Assembly: GCF_028776105.2 (NCBI RefSeq)
Contig: NZ_CP145606.1
Coordinates: 682,001-746,000 of the forward strand
Length of the DNA: 64,000 bases
Direction of reading: 5' to 3'
DNA from: Neisseria leonii
GTDB lineage: Bacteria; Pseudomonadota; Gammaproteobacteria; Burkholderiales; Neisseriaceae
In this document: positions 1-9,116 of the stretch, piece by piece
Numbering within the stretch: the first letter of the stretch is position 1
Layout of the letters: each line of letters starts with the position of its first letter
Made by a program: the position numbers and the translations under genes
The notes under the pieces: model-generated
The model's database searches: none
What the model was told of the DNA's origin: nothing
What the model saw: only the letters and a program-made list of their open reading frames with translations

Positions 1-1345
1 GGCGGTATTTTCGCTGATGCGCAGCAGCGGCGTACGCCTCAACTCGCGGATTCTCGCCACGCTCGAGCTGGAAAGCGGCCTGAACGACCCGATGGCGATT
101 CTGCTGGTAACCGCCTTAATCGGCCTGATTATGAGTCCGGCCGACATGGGGGCGGGGGCGATGTTGTGGATGCTGGCCAACCAGCTCCTGCTCGGCCTGC
201 TGTTCGGTTACGGCGCGGGTAAATTTCTGGCACGGCTCTTGGCGCGTATCCATTTGGCCGAAGGGCTGTACGCCATTCTGATTGCCTCCGGCGGTCTCTT
301 GCTGTTTGCCGTGACCAATCTGCTGGGCGGCAGCGGCTTTCTGGCGGTATACTTAGCCGGGGTATTCATCGGCAATTCGCGCAACCACTCTACCGAACAC
401 GTACTCAATGTGATGGACGGCTTGGCATGGCTGGCGCAGGCATCGATGTTCCTGGTGCTGGGTCTGCTCGTTACACCCAGCCGCCTGCTGGAACACGGTT
501 TCAATTCGCTGGTTATCGCCGCTTTTCTGATTTTGGTCGCCCGCCCGCTGGCCGTCTGGTCGTCGCTGAAATGGTTCCGCTATGCCAAACGCGAGGTGGC
601 CTATATCAGCTGGGTGGGGCTGCGCGGCGCAGTGCCGATTACGCTGGCGATTATGCCGCTGATCGAAGGCGTACCCGGATCGTATCTGCTGTTTAACGTA
701 GCCTTTGCCGTGGTCATCTTGTCGCTGATGATTCAGGGCACGACCATTCCGCTTTTGGCCGGCAAGCTCAAAGTCGTTCTGCCGCCCACGCCCGAACCGC
801 TGGCCTCGCGCGAAGTGTGGCTGGCCGACACGCTGCCCGTTACCCTGCAATCGTTCAAAGTGGAAGCCGATTCCGATGCCGAAAACAGCCATCCCTCGGC
901 CATGACCCGTCAGGAAGAGTTTAGCGAGGGACATCTGTTTGCCTTGGTGCGCAAAGGCGGTACGGTCAATATCCACCCTAGCACCAAAATGCAGGCAGGC
1001 GATGTGGCCTGGTATGTTTTGAAAGACGGCTTGGGCTGTGATTTTGCCAAACAGTTTGCCGACCGCAAGCTCAGTCAGGACCAGCAGCAGTTCTACGGCG
1101 AATTTATCCTCAACCCCGAAACCAAAGTCGGTGATCTGGCCATGGCCTACGGTTTGAACATCGAGCAGGCGCAACAATCCCTGACACTGGTCGATCTTTT
1201 CCGCGAACACTTCGGCGAAATGCCCGTAGCCGGCGACCGCATTGCGCTGAACGGCTTTGAAATCACAGTCAAAGAGCTGGACGGGCGCAGCTATATCCAA
1301 TCGTTCGGCCTGAAAATGCCCAAGCCGCACGCCGAGGCCGTCTGA
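1..1345 (+). CDS. Cation/proton antiporter, NhaP2/CvrA-like (5' end missing)
   Basis: Inner-membrane monovalent cation:H+ antiporter of the CPA1 family. The gene enters from the left edge in frame from base 2; the first visible residues AVFSL match the conserved stretch before the GATLE-like motif, so the ATG at 17 is internal. About 250 residues of alternating hydrophobic helices follow, with the conserved segment WVGLRGAVPI near the last helices. The hydrophilic tail of about 180 residues has a TrkA-C-like part and a terminal CorC/HlyC-like part, the layout of NhaP2 potassium/proton antiporters. The stop overlaps a DUS (GCCGTCTGA). The family is clear; the transported ion is inferred. Confidence 0.85.
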   Translation, partial: AVFSLMRSSGVRLNSRILATLELESGLNDPMAILLVTALIGLIMSPADMGAGAMLWMLANQLLLGLLFGYGAGKFLARLLARIHLAEGLYAILIASGGLLLFAVTNLLGGSGFLAVYLAGVFIGNSRNHSTEHVLNVMDGLAWLAQASMFLVLGLLVTPSRLLEHGFNSLVIAAFLILVARPLAVWSSLKWFRYAKREVAYISWVGLRGAVPITLAIMPLIEGVPGSYLLFNVAFAVVILSLMIQGTTIPLLAGKLKVVLPPTPEPLASREVWLADTLPVTLQSFKVEADSDAENSHPSAMTRQEEFSEGHLFALVRKGGTVNIHPSTKMQAGDVAWYVLKDGLGCDFAKQFADRKLSQDQQQFYGEFILNPETKVGDLAMAYGLNIEQAQQSLTLVDLFREHFGEMPVAGDRIALNGFEITVKELDGRSYIQSFGLKMPKPHAEAV

Positions 1346-1392
1346 AACCGCCCAACTGCCGCCCTGCCGATAAAGTCTTAAAGGAGCCGCTG

Positions 1393-1803
1393 ATGTACTG
1401 GTTTGCCGCCGCCGTTACCGTTTTCATTATCGAAATGTTTCTCGGTACCGCTTATCTGCTGATTCTCGGTGCCGCCCTGACCGGCGGCGCCATCGTATCC
1501 CTGTTTTCAGACGGCCTGACACTGCCCGTTCTGACAACCGCAGTGCTCAGTGCCGCAGGCCTGATTTGGTTCTACCTGCCGCAAAACAGGCGCAGCCGCC
1601 GGCCGGATAGAGAAGATACCGGCGATTTGGACATCGGCCAAACCGTCCAAGTCGTCCGTCATCTGCACACCGACCACTACGAAGTGGCCTACCGGGGCAC
1701 ATTCTGGCAGGCACGCGCCCTCAACCATATGCCCGATTCCGCTGCCACCACCGCCGTCATCAACGGCAAAGAGGGCAACACCCTGCTGGTCCGCCTGCAT
1801 TAA
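1393..1803 (+). CDS. NfeD-family membrane protein
   Basis: A 136-residue protein with two or three hydrophobic helices in the first 60 residues and a soluble C-terminal part (about 75-136) rich in beta-type sequence, as in the OB-fold of short NfeD proteins. NfeD proteins pair with SPFH/stomatin proteins in membrane microdomains, and the next gene, 27 bp downstream, is exactly that partner, so the two probably form one unit. An AAGGAG site precedes the ATG. The molecular role of this family is poorly defined. Confidence 0.85.
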   Translation: MYWFAAAVTVFIIEMFLGTAYLLILGAALTGGAIVSLFSDGLTLPVLTTAVLSAAGLIWFYLPQNRRSRRPDREDTGDLDIGQTVQVVRHLHTDHYEVAYRGTFWQARALNHMPDSAATTAVINGKEGNTLLVRLH

Positions 1804-1830
1804 TCCGCTTCCCACCCCAAGGAGACTATG

Positions 1831-2796
1831 ATGGATTTCACTGCCTTTATCAACCTGCCGCTGTTTATTCTGATTGCCGTCATCATTTTCGGCTTCAAGG
1901 CCGTCTGTATCGTGCCACAGCAGGAAGCCTATATCGTCGAACGTTTCGGCAAATTCCATAATGTGCTGACCCCCGGCCTGAAATTCGTGGTTCCGATTAT
2001 GGACCGCGTGGCATACAGGCACACACTGAAAGAAATCCCGCTCGACGTGCCCAGCCAAGTGTGCATTACCCGCGACAACACCCAGCTGACCGTAGACGGC
2101 ATCATCTATTTCCAAGTGACCGACCCCAAGCTCGCCTCATACGGCACCAGCAACTACATCACCGCAATTACCCAGCTGGCACAAACCACACTGCGTTCGG
2201 TAATCGGCCGCATGGAATTGGACAAAACCTTTGAAGAGCGCGAAGAAATCAACCGGGTGGTGGTCGATGCACTGGACGATGCCGCTGTTTCCTGGGGCGT
2301 GAAAGTCTTGCGCTACGAAATCAAAGACCTGATTCCGCCGCAGGAAATCCTGCGCGCCATGCAGGCACAAATCACGGCCGAACGCGAAAAACGCGCCCGC
2401 ATTGCCGAATCGGAAGGCCGCAAAATTGAGCAGATCAATCTGGCCAGCGGCCAGCGCGAAGCCGAAATCCAGCAGTCCGAAGGCGAGGCGCAGGCTGCGA
2501 TTAATGCGTCCAACGGCGACAAAGTCGCCAAAATCAATCAGGCTCAGGGCGAAGCTGAAGCCCTGCGTCTGGTGGCCGGAGCCAGTGCCGACGCCATCCG
2601 CATGGTAGCCGAGGCGATACGCGCGCCCGGCGGCGAAGAAGCAGTCAAACTGAAAGTAGCCGAACAATATGTCGAAGCCTTCGCCAAACTGGCCAAAGAA
2701 AACAATACGCTGATTATGCCCGCCAATGTGGCCGACATCGGCAGCCTGGTGGCCGCCGGTATGAAAATTGCCGAAGGCGGAAAAACGTCCCGATAA
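1831..2796 (+). CDS. SPFH/stomatin-family protein (QmcA/paraslipin-like)
   Basis: Membrane-anchored SPFH protein thought to form oligomeric rings at the inner membrane. One N-terminal helix (about residues 5-25) is followed by VPQQEAYIVERFGKF and the SPFH core, then a long Glu/Ala/Gln-rich coiled-coil region (about 190-260) and a hydrophobic C-terminal piece. Two ATGs lie in tandem at 1828 and 1831; AAGGAG at 1819-1824 is 3 bases from the first and 6 from the second, so 1831 is preferred. It pairs with the upstream NfeD gene. Length (321 aa) is normal for paraslipins. Confidence 0.9.
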   Translation: MDFTAFINLPLFILIAVIIFGFKAVCIVPQQEAYIVERFGKFHNVLTPGLKFVVPIMDRVAYRHTLKEIPLDVPSQVCITRDNTQLTVDGIIYFQVTDPKLASYGTSNYITAITQLAQTTLRSVIGRMELDKTFEEREEINRVVVDALDDAAVSWGVKVLRYEIKDLIPPQEILRAMQAQITAEREKRARIAESEGRKIEQINLASGQREAEIQQSEGEAQAAINASNGDKVAKINQAQGEAEALRLVAGASADAIRMVAEAIRAPGGEEAVKLKVAEQYVEAFAKLAKENNTLIMPANVADIGSLVAAGMKIAEGGKTSR

Positions 2797-2808
2797 CGGC
2801 ACCGCTCC

Positions 2809-2847
2809 GGCCGTCTGAAAACTGCCGCCGTGTGTTTTCAGACGGCC
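2809..2847 (+). terminator. Inverted DUS pair after the SPFH gene
   Basis: GGCCGTCTGAAAA and TTTTCAGACGGCC face each other with a short loop, the usual Neisseria arrangement in which two uptake sequences double as a transcription terminator. It closes the NfeD-SPFH unit just before hemW. Confidence 0.7.
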
Positions 2848-2864
2848 TGATTCCCGTGTTCTCC

Positions 2865-4043
2865 ATGATGATCCCGATTACCCTGCCCCAACCCGCCCGT
2901 CTGAGTATCCTGCCGCCGCTTTCGCTTTACGTGCACATTCCGTGGTGTATTCAGAAATGCCCGTACTGCGACTTCAATTCGCATACTGCCAAAATCCGTC
3001 CCGACGAAACAGCCTATATCGACGCGCTTTTAACCGATTTGGAAAGCGAGCTGCCGCATATCTGGGGACGGCCGGTAGAAACGGTCTTTATCGGCGGCGG
3101 CACGCCCAGCGTATTTTCCGCTGCCGCCATCGACCGGCTGCTCAACGGCATACGCGCCCGCCTGCCGCTGCAACCGGGCGCAGAAATCACGCTGGAAGCC
3201 AATCCCGGCACTTTCGAGCGCGAAAAATTCGCCGGTTTCCGCCAAGCGGGTGTTACCCGTCTGTCCATCGGCGTGCAGAGTTTCCACAACCCCTCGCTGC
3301 ACGCGCTGGGGCGCATTCACAATCAGACCGAAGCACTGCGCGCCATCGAAGAAGCAGTCAAACTGTTCGAGCAGGTCAATATCGATTTGATGTATGCCCT
3401 GCCGAATCAAACCGTACAGGCTGCCGTCCGCGATGTGGAAACCGCCGTACAGAGCGGTGTCAGCCACATCAGTGCTTATCATTTGACCATGGAGCCGAAC
3501 ACCCCTTTCGGCCACACCCCGCCGGCCGGCCTGCCGCAGGACGATGCGGCGCAGGACATCGAAGATGCCGTCCACGGAACCCTGCGTCTGGCCGGTTTCG
3601 AGCATTACGAAACCAGCGCGTTTACCCGCAACGGCCACTACTGCCGCCATAATCTCAATTACTGGCAGTTTGGCGACTATATCGGTATCGGTGCCGGCGC
3701 ACACGGCAAAATTTCCAAACACAACGGCATCGAGCGCACCGTCCGCCGCCGCCACCCCAACGACTATCTGGCCGCCGTCGCCGCCGATGCCGCTTCGGCA
3801 GCAGAACGCCGGTCCGTTGCCGCAGCCGATCTGCCGTTTGAATTTATGATGAATGCCCTGCGCCTGAGCAACGGCGTACCGGCGGATTGGCTGCGGCAAC
3901 GGACCGGCATTCCGCCCGCAGCCATTGCCGCCGAAATCAAACAGGCCGTCTCACTCGGTCTGCTCGATTCCGACCCTGCCCGCTTCGCCCCCACCGAACA
4001 AGGCAGACGGTTTCTCAATAATTTATTGCAGTGCTTTTTATAG
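2865..4043 (+). CDS. hemW: Radical SAM heme chaperone HemW
   Basis: HemW binds heme and delivers it to haem enzymes; it was formerly annotated as an oxygen-independent coproporphyrinogen oxidase. The radical SAM cluster motif CIQKCPYC (C28, C32, C35, counted from the ATG at 2865) follows YVHIPW; IGGGTPS and the VQS segment match the SAM-binding core, and a HemN C-terminal domain follows. The open frame extends up into the DUS hairpin, but the tandem ATGs at 2865 and 2868 give the normal length (391-392 aa). HemW lacks the extra N-terminal cysteine features of true HemN enzymes, which supports this call. Confidence 0.9.
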   Translation: MMIPITLPQPARLSILPPLSLYVHIPWCIQKCPYCDFNSHTAKIRPDETAYIDALLTDLESELPHIWGRPVETVFIGGGTPSVFSAAAIDRLLNGIRARLPLQPGAEITLEANPGTFEREKFAGFRQAGVTRLSIGVQSFHNPSLHALGRIHNQTEALRAIEEAVKLFEQVNIDLMYALPNQTVQAAVRDVETAVQSGVSHISAYHLTMEPNTPFGHTPPAGLPQDDAAQDIEDAVHGTLRLAGFEHYETSAFTRNGHYCRHNLNYWQFGDYIGIGAGAHGKISKHNGIERTVRRRHPNDYLAAVAADAASAAERRSVAAADLPFEFMMNALRLSNGVPADWLRQRTGIPPAAIAAEIKQAVSLGLLDSDPARFAPTEQGRRFLNNLLQCFL

Positions 4044-4058
4044 ACAAGGCGCGCAAAC

Positions 4059-4099
4059 AGGCCGTCTGAAAACTCCCTACCACTGTTTTCAGACGGCCT
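4059..4099 (+). terminator. Inverted DUS pair after hemW
   Basis: AGGCCGTCTGAAAAC faces GTTTTCAGACGGCCT with a loop of about 11 bases, 16 bases after the hemW stop; a likely terminator. Confidence 0.65.
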
Positions 4100-4470
4100 G
4101 TCCAGAAATATACCAACAGCGTCATCAGCAAGCTGGTGCAATCCGCAGAACCATCCGTCGAAAAGCCTGTTTCCCGACCCCGACATCAGCAGTTTGCGAA
4201 CTGACGCCCTGACAACGCAGTCCGCCGATTCGACAATTCGGTCATCTGCTGGCGAAAACAGCAGTTCGGTTCGAAAACCTTGTCCCATGCGTACCGGGCT
4301 GCCATTTTCAGGCGGCCTAAACCGAATTAAACCGATTTTCCCATCTTAAATCTTTTCGCCGCTACTACCGCCGAACCCCATCTGCCACCGTGAGACAGTC
4401 TGCTCCATTCATGTCATGAGCAAAAGTCGAACGCAGGTAAGCCGCGCGCAGGCAGTGCAGCCGCCAACAA
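4100..4470. other. Intergenic stretch without a recognised gene
   Basis: Convergent interval between hemW and rplI. It holds only short frames with no ribosome-binding site or recognisable product, and a degenerate DUS (TTCAGGCGGCCT) near 4308. I see no RNA gene or mobile element in it. Confidence 0.5.
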
Positions 4471-4509
4471 AAAAACCGAATCCCGTGCAATACACGAAAT
4501 TCGGTTTTT
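4471..4509 (-). terminator. Terminator of the rpsF-priB-rpsR-rplI operon
   Basis: The arms AAAAACCGAAT and ATTCGGTTTTT (11 bp) enclose a nested CGTG/CACG pair. On the minus strand the stem is followed by a T run. A second perfect 10-bp hairpin (4522-4543, CGGCTTTCTT) lies between it and the rplI stop but lacks a T run. Confidence 0.8.
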
Positions 4510-4566
4510 CCGATTTGATTTCGGCTTTCTTAAAAGAAAGCCGACTATCAGACAACCGGCGGGAAA

Positions 4567-5022
4567 TTACTCGGCAGCAGCCGGAACCACGGCAACGGTA
4601 ATTTTGGCAACGGCATCGGTATGCAGCGCCACTTCCACTTCATACTCGCCTACGGCTTTGAACGGACCTTCCGGCAGGCGGACTTCCGATTTGGCCGCTT
4701 CGATACCGGCAGCACGGATGGCTTCGGCGATGTCGGCATTGGTTACCGAACCGAACAGGCGGCCGTCCACACCGGCTTTTTGGGCAACGGTAATGGTTTG
4801 ACCGTCCAATTTGGCCTGACGCGCTTGGGCATCGGCCAAAATTTCAGCCTGTCTGGCTTCCAATTCGGCACGGCGTGCTTCAAATTCGGCTTTGTTGGCA
4901 TCGGTTGCACGTTTGGCTTTGCCTGACGGAATCAGGAAATTGCGCGCATAACCGTTCTTAACGGTTACGATGTCGCCCAGATTGCCCAAACCACCGATTT
5001 TTTCTAACAGGATAATTTGCAT
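4567..5022 (-). CDS. rplI: 50S ribosomal protein L9
   Basis: Binds 23S rRNA in the large subunit. The start [17 protein letters not shown] with [12 protein letters not shown] is the classic L9 N-terminal domain; a long charged helix (about 40-75) links it to the C-terminal domain. The 151-residue length is normal. It is the last gene of the leftward rpsF-priB-rpsR-rplI operon and is followed by a strong hairpin. Confidence 0.98.
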   Translation of the reverse strand: MQIILLEKIGGLGNLGDIVTVKNGYARNFLIPSGKAKRATDANKAEFEARRAELEARQAEILADAQARQAKLDGQTITVAQKAGVDGRLFGSVTNADIAEAIRAAGIEAAKSEVRLPEGPFKAVGEYEVEVALHTDAVAKITVAVVPAAAE

Positions 5023-5040
5023 GGTGTCTTCTCTCCCGAA

Positions 5041-5271
5041 TTATTTATGTTGGTCGGTGTAAGGCAGCAGAGCCAGAAAACGGGCGCGTTTTACGGCAAC
5101 AGCCAGCTGGCGTTGGTAATGCGCCTTGGTGCCGGTAATGCGGGCGGGAATGATTTTGCCGTTTTCGGTAATGAAATCTTTCAGCAAATCAACTTGTTTG
5201 TAATCCACTTCTTGGATTTTTTCAGCCGTGAAACGGCAGAATTTTCTACGTTTGAATGATTGACGAGCCAT
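5041..5271 (-). CDS. rpsR: 30S ribosomal protein S18
   Basis: Small-subunit protein that pairs with S6. The sequence [10 protein letters not shown], then [11 protein letters not shown] and [15 protein letters not shown], is diagnostic. Full length at 76 residues. It sits between priB and rplI in the standard operon order. Confidence 0.98.
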   Translation of the reverse strand: MARQSFKRRKFCRFTAEKIQEVDYKQVDLLKDFITENGKIIPARITGTKAHYQRQLAVAVKRARFLALLPYTDQHK

Positions 5272-5277
5272 GTCGTT

Positions 5278-5574
5278 TTAACCTTTATATTCTTGAATGT
5301 TCTGGATACGCAGTATCGGCTTGGGATAGCGCAGGGAGCGCACGGCCAAAAAACCTTCGGCCTGAACCATGATATTCTGCCGATGCTGCCATTGGCAGGC
5401 TGCCTCACCGAGCAATTTGGCGGCTATTTCAAACTTGACCAAGCAGGCTTGGCCGTTTTCCTGCTGCCAGGACTCATGCTTCAACACCGCATCAAGCACG
5501 GGCACACCTGCCGGTGTATAGCGCAGCTGGCCGTTGTGGCACAGCATGGCGGTGAGAATCAGCGTATTGTCCAA
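5278..5574 (-). CDS. priB: Primosomal replication protein N (PriB), TTG start
   Basis: Single-stranded-DNA-binding OB-fold protein that helps PriA restart stalled forks. Conserved segments are RYTPAGVPVLDAVLKHESW near the N-terminus and LRIQNIQEYKG at the C-terminus, as in Neisseria PriB, at 98 residues. The reading frame begins with TTG directly after the rpsF stop codon (no gap); the first ATG would come nine codons later and cut into the first strand, so TTG with coupling to rpsF is preferred. Confidence 0.93.
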   Translation of the reverse strand: MDNTLILTAMLCHNGQLRYTPAGVPVLDAVLKHESWQQENGQACLVKFEIAAKLLGEAACQWQHRQNIMVQAEGFLAVRSLRYPKPILRIQNIQEYKG

Positions 5575-5949
5575 TTAAGCCTCGGCGGCTGCCTCTTGCT
5601 GCTGGCTGCCCGACAGCAGGTTTTTAGACTTCTCCTCCTTCATCATCGGAGAAGCCTCGGTAACGGCTGCTTTGGTTTGGATAGTCAGATGGCGCAAAAC
5701 GGCATCGTTGAAGCGGAATGCGGTTTCCAGCTCTTCGATAACGGCCGGCTCAGCTTCCACATTCATCAGCACATAATGCGCTTTGTGGATTTTATTGATC
5801 GGATAAGCCAATTGGCGGCGGCCCCAGTCTTCTAGACGGTGGATTTTGCCGTTGTTTTCGGTTACCAGTGCTTTGTAGCGCTCAACCATCGCGGGCACCT
5901 GCTCGCTTTGATCCGGATGAACGATAAACACGATCTCGTAATGACGCAT
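5575..5949 (-). CDS. rpsF: 30S ribosomal protein S6
   Basis: First gene of the operon; S6 partners S18 in the 30S platform. [19 protein letters not shown] and [18 protein letters not shown] are typical, and the C-terminal tail is longer and charged ([11 protein letters not shown]), giving 124 residues. AAGGAGA precedes the ATG. Confidence 0.98.
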   Translation of the reverse strand: MRHYEIVFIVHPDQSEQVPAMVERYKALVTENNGKIHRLEDWGRRQLAYPINKIHKAHYVLMNVEAEPAVIEELETAFRFNDAVLRHLTIQTKAAVTEASPMMKEEKSKNLLSGSQQQEAAAEA

Positions 5950-6018
5950 GTTATCTCCTTACGGTTTAAAAACAGCCTTCTGCCATGCGGTGCAGAAAGC
6001 AAGGTTGCAAAACGCGGC

Positions 6019-6048
6019 ATTATAATGCTTTTTATCCCGGCTGCGCAA
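6019..6048 (-). promoter_or_regulatory. Promoter of the rpsF operon
   Basis: On the minus strand, TTGCGC (6048-6043) and a perfect TATAAT (6024-6019) are 18 bases apart, about 70 bases before the rpsF start. The -10 is consensus; the -35 matches 4 of 6. Confidence 0.65.
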
Positions 6049-6087
6049 GCAGCCTGCGATTTCCCGACCGCCCTGACAGAGGGTGGT

Positions 6088-6117
6088 TTGGCTGTGGCGT
6101 TTTTTTGCCTTTATAAT
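6088..6117 (+). promoter_or_regulatory. Promoter of the MscS-family gene
   Basis: TTGGCT and a perfect TATAAT with an 18-base spacer, about 75 bases upstream of the first possible start of the rightward channel gene. It is divergent from the rpsF promoter. Confidence 0.6.
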
Positions 6118-6192
6118 GGCTATACTTAAAAAATTAATTAACTTACCGAAGATACTTATAAATGGCCGTCTGAAAACGGCTGTTCCCGTTTT

Positions 6193-7770
6193 ATGCAAGA
6201 ATATTCTGCCCCGTCCACTTCTCCTCGAGTAACCGCTATGACCGATTCCGCTGCCCAAACCGCTCTCTCCGGCCTGCCCAACGCCGCAGGCGAAACCGAC
6301 AAACTGCTGTTTCAGTCGGGACTGGCCGATTTTTTCGTCCGCCTGTTTACACCGCAGGAATTTACCTCCCGCCTGCTGGAACGCAGTTTCAGCCAAACGC
6401 TGGGCTGGGTGGAGCTGGCCTTGATGCTCGGCCTGATGGCGGCGGCATGGTGGCTGTCCGGTATCGTCAATAGCCGCTTTGTCCGCAACGACATTTCGGG
6501 TTGGCCGCACATCGTACGCCGCCTGATGTGGCCGGTTCTGATGCTGGCGGCCGCCCTGCTGGCCGTATTTGTGTGGAACACCTTAGGCCTGCGCGCGGTC
6601 TGGCTGCGTTTTCTGATTCTGTCGGCCAACTGGATGATTCTCATCCGCCTGATTATGGCCGTCCTGCACACCGCCCTGCCCGCGCACCGTTTAAGCGGCC
6701 TGCTCGAACGTACGGTTTCCGCCCTGTTGTGGGTTTCATTTCTGGCCTGGGTATCGGGTTTGGACGATATGATTGTCAATTGGATGAAAAACCTCAGTAT
6801 TCCGCTGGGTTCCGCCCAATTGAGCCTGTGGATGGTCTTTACCGGCATTTTATGGGTCAGCGTTATTATGGTACTGGCCATGTGGCTGGCCAAACTGGTT
6901 CAACGCCGCCTGATTGCCAGTGCGCATCTTGACCCCAGCCTGAAAATCATGCTGTCCAATATTGTCGGCATCGTTTTCGGCGCGCTGGCGATTTTAATCG
7001 CACTGCCGATTGTGGGTATCGACTTGACGGTGCTAAGCGTATTCGGCGGCGCATTGGGCGTGGGCATCGGCTTCGGTTTGCAGAAAATCGCCAGCAACTA
7101 TATTTCCGGCTTTATGATTCTGGGCGACCGTTCCATCCGCCCCGGCGACCGGCTGACGGTAAACGGCTTTACCGGCTACGTAACCAAAATTTCCGCCCGC
7201 TTCGTCGTACTGCGCAGCGCCACCGGCGCCGAGGCACTGATTCCCAACGAAACGTTCGTCACCAATACCGTTATCAACGAATCCTACACCAGCAAAGCCC
7301 TGTGGCAGGGGCTGGACATTCAGGTTTCCTATGATTCCGACATTGTGCGCGCGATGGAAATCATGGTGGAGGCGGCCAAAAAACAGGAACGGGTCGATCA
7401 GGAGAAAGCCCCCAGCGCCGTACTGACCAACTTCGGAGCCGACGGCATCGACCTGCGCGTGGGATTTTGGGTAAAAGATCCGGAAAACGGTTTTGCCGGT
7501 CTTTTTTCGGCCATTCTGATCGACATCTGGCACGGCTTTAATGCCGAGGGCATCGATTTCCCCTACCCGCAGCGCGAAATCCGTATTTTGCAGAACGAGG
7601 AAAAACCCGATGCGGCCTCCATTCAAAAAGCCGCCGCCAAAGCGCGCGAAAGCACCTACACCGACCCCGCCGTCAATGCCGGACTGGGCGATGCCAACGA
7701 AGCCGACCGTGCGCAGCGTGCCGCCAGTCAGGCCGTACCGGCCGCCCCCGCTCAGGCAGACAGCCGATGA
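6193..7770 (+). CDS. Mechanosensitive ion channel, MscS family
   Basis: Inner-membrane channel that releases solutes under hypo-osmotic shock. Several hydrophobic helices fill the first 270 residues; the pore helix and beta domain are seen in FGGALGVGIGFGLQKIASNY, then LGDRSIRPGDRLTV and LIPNETFVTNTV. The C-terminal 60 residues are charged and Ala-rich. Two starts are possible, 6193 (525 aa) and 6238 (510 aa); neither has a good ribosome-binding site. Its stop overlaps the start of nudB (ATGA), implying coupled translation. Confidence 0.88.
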   Translation: MQEYSAPSTSPRVTAMTDSAAQTALSGLPNAAGETDKLLFQSGLADFFVRLFTPQEFTSRLLERSFSQTLGWVELALMLGLMAAAWWLSGIVNSRFVRNDISGWPHIVRRLMWPVLMLAAALLAVFVWNTLGLRAVWLRFLILSANWMILIRLIMAVLHTALPAHRLSGLLERTVSALLWVSFLAWVSGLDDMIVNWMKNLSIPLGSAQLSLWMVFTGILWVSVIMVLAMWLAKLVQRRLIASAHLDPSLKIMLSNIVGIVFGALAILIALPIVGIDLTVLSVFGGALGVGIGFGLQKIASNYISGFMILGDRSIRPGDRLTVNGFTGYVTKISARFVVLRSATGAEALIPNETFVTNTVINESYTSKALWQGLDIQVSYDSDIVRAMEIMVEAAKKQERVDQEKAPSAVLTNFGADGIDLRVGFWVKDPENGFAGLFSAILIDIWHGFNAEGIDFPYPQREIRILQNEEKPDAASIQKAAAKARESTYTDPAVNAGLGDANEADRAQRAASQAVPAAPAQADSR

Positions 7771-8213
7771 CCCGCCCGCTCAAACAGCCGGTTTCGGTGC
7801 TGGTGGTGCTGCACGACGGCAACGGCAGTATCCTGCTGCTGGAACGTGCCGACCGTGCCGGTTTCTGGCAGTCGGTAACGGGCAGCGTCGAACCCGGCGA
7901 AAGCCCTGCGCAAACCGCCCTGCGCGAAGTTGCCGAAGAAACCGGCATCATTCTGCCCGCCGCCGCACTGGACGACTGGCAGCACAGCACAGTCTATGAA
8001 ATTTACCCGCACTGGCGGCACCGCTATCCGCCGGGCGTTACTGAAAATACCGAACACACATTTTCCGCCCGTATCGACCGCAACACCGCTGTCCGTTTAA
8101 GCGAACATACGGCCTACTGCTGGCTGGATACGGCTGCCGCCGCGGAAAAAGTCTTTTCACCGTCCAACCGCGAAGCCATCTTGAAACTGGCCGGACGCAA
8201 CAAGGCCGTCTGA
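7767..8213 (+). CDS. nudB: Dihydroneopterin triphosphate pyrophosphatase (Nudix)
   Basis: Nudix hydrolase acting in folate synthesis on dihydroneopterin triphosphate, and also on dATP. The Nudix box spans residues 39-61 (G-x5-E-x7-REVAEETG-I) with all catalytic acids. The flanking RADRAGFWQSVTGSV and the late WLDTAAAAEKVFSPSNREAI segment resemble NudB rather than MutT. Length is 148 aa. It starts inside the stop of the channel gene. The substrate is inferred from similarity. Confidence 0.87.
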   Translation: MTRPLKQPVSVLVVLHDGNGSILLLERADRAGFWQSVTGSVEPGESPAQTALREVAEETGIILPAAALDDWQHSTVYEIYPHWRHRYPPGVTENTEHTFSARIDRNTAVRLSEHTAYCWLDTAAAAEKVFSPSNREAILKLAGRNKAV

Positions 8214-8242
8214 AAACCGCTTCCCCGCTTTCAGACGGCCTT
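8202..8242 (+). terminator. Inverted DUS pair after nudB
   Basis: AAGGCCGTCTGAAAAC overlaps the nudB stop codon and faces TTTCAGACGGCCTT after a short loop; likely terminator. Confidence 0.7.
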
Positions 8243-8335
8243 ATATATTACACAGGCTTATATATTACAGGCTCTCCTTGCAATCTGCCCCCACATCCCT
8301 ATAATCGGCATACACGCCCATTAGCCGCTGCCGCC

Positions 8336-9100
8336 ATGACGCCCCGTCCGATTACCGTCTCCACTTACAATATGCACAAAGGCATGTCCGCGCTCAACCG
8401 CAAAGTGCAACTGGACGACATGGCTGCCGCTTTCAACCATATCCGGCCGGACATTCTGTTTTTACAGGAAGTTCAGGGGCTGAACCTGACACGCAGCCGC
8501 AGGCGGGACAACTTCCCTGCCCGCGCCCACCACGACATTCTCGGCCGCCGCCTGGCTTATTACAGCAGCTACGGCCAAAATGCCACATTCAAAGAAAAAC
8601 ACCACGGCAACGCCATTCTCAGCCGCCTGCCCATCGATACCCGCCGCAATCTGGACATTACGGTAAACCGTCTGGAAAAACGCGGCGTACTGCATTGCGA
8701 AATCCGCCCCGAAGGCTGGACACGGTCAGTCGTCTGCCTTTGCGCCCACCTGAACCTGCTGGAAACCGACCGCGCCAAACAGTACACCGCACTGTTTGAA
8801 TACATTACCACCTATATCGATGCCGCAAGCCCGCTGATTCTGGCCGGCGATTTCAACGACTGGCGTGCCAAGTCATACCGCCACATCGGCCGCACGTTGG
8901 GCTTGGAAGAAGTCTTTCTGTCGCACTTCGGCACACACCCGAAAACCTTTCCCGCCCGCCTGCCCGTATTAAGCCTCGACCGCATCTACACCCGCAACCT
9001 GCAGATTCTCGACGCACAAATCCACAACCATGCACCGTGGACCCACTTATCCGACCACCTGCCGCTCAGCGCCACCCTGCTGCCCGGCCGAACCACGTAA
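8336..9100 (+). CDS. Endonuclease/exonuclease/phosphatase-family protein
   Basis: A 254-residue protein of the DNase I-like metal-dependent phosphoesterase fold. The catalytic motifs are in order: TYNMHKG, FLQEVQG (metal-binding Glu), HHGNAILSR, LAGDFNDWR and SDHLPL (Asp-His pair). No signal peptide is visible. Substrates in this fold range from nucleic acids to phospholipids, so the reaction cannot be fixed. It starts 94 bases after the DUS hairpin and is followed at 16 bases by tas. Confidence 0.85.
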   Translation: MTPRPITVSTYNMHKGMSALNRKVQLDDMAAAFNHIRPDILFLQEVQGLNLTRSRRRDNFPARAHHDILGRRLAYYSSYGQNATFKEKHHGNAILSRLPIDTRRNLDITVNRLEKRGVLHCEIRPEGWTRSVVCLCAHLNLLETDRAKQYTALFEYITTYIDAASPLILAGDFNDWRAKSYRHIGRTLGLEEVFLSHFGTHPKTFPARLPVLSLDRIYTRNLQILDAQIHNHAPWTHLSDHLPLSATLLPGRTT

Positions 9101-9116
9101 AAAAGGAAAACACCAT

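Noticed and set aside
3764..4288. Leftward 174-codon frame over the end of hemW
   Set aside because: Shadow of hemW and of a DUS hairpin.
4416..4601. Small rightward frame of 61 codons before rplI
   Set aside because: It overlaps the end of rplI and runs through two terminator hairpins; no ribosome-binding site or recognisable product.
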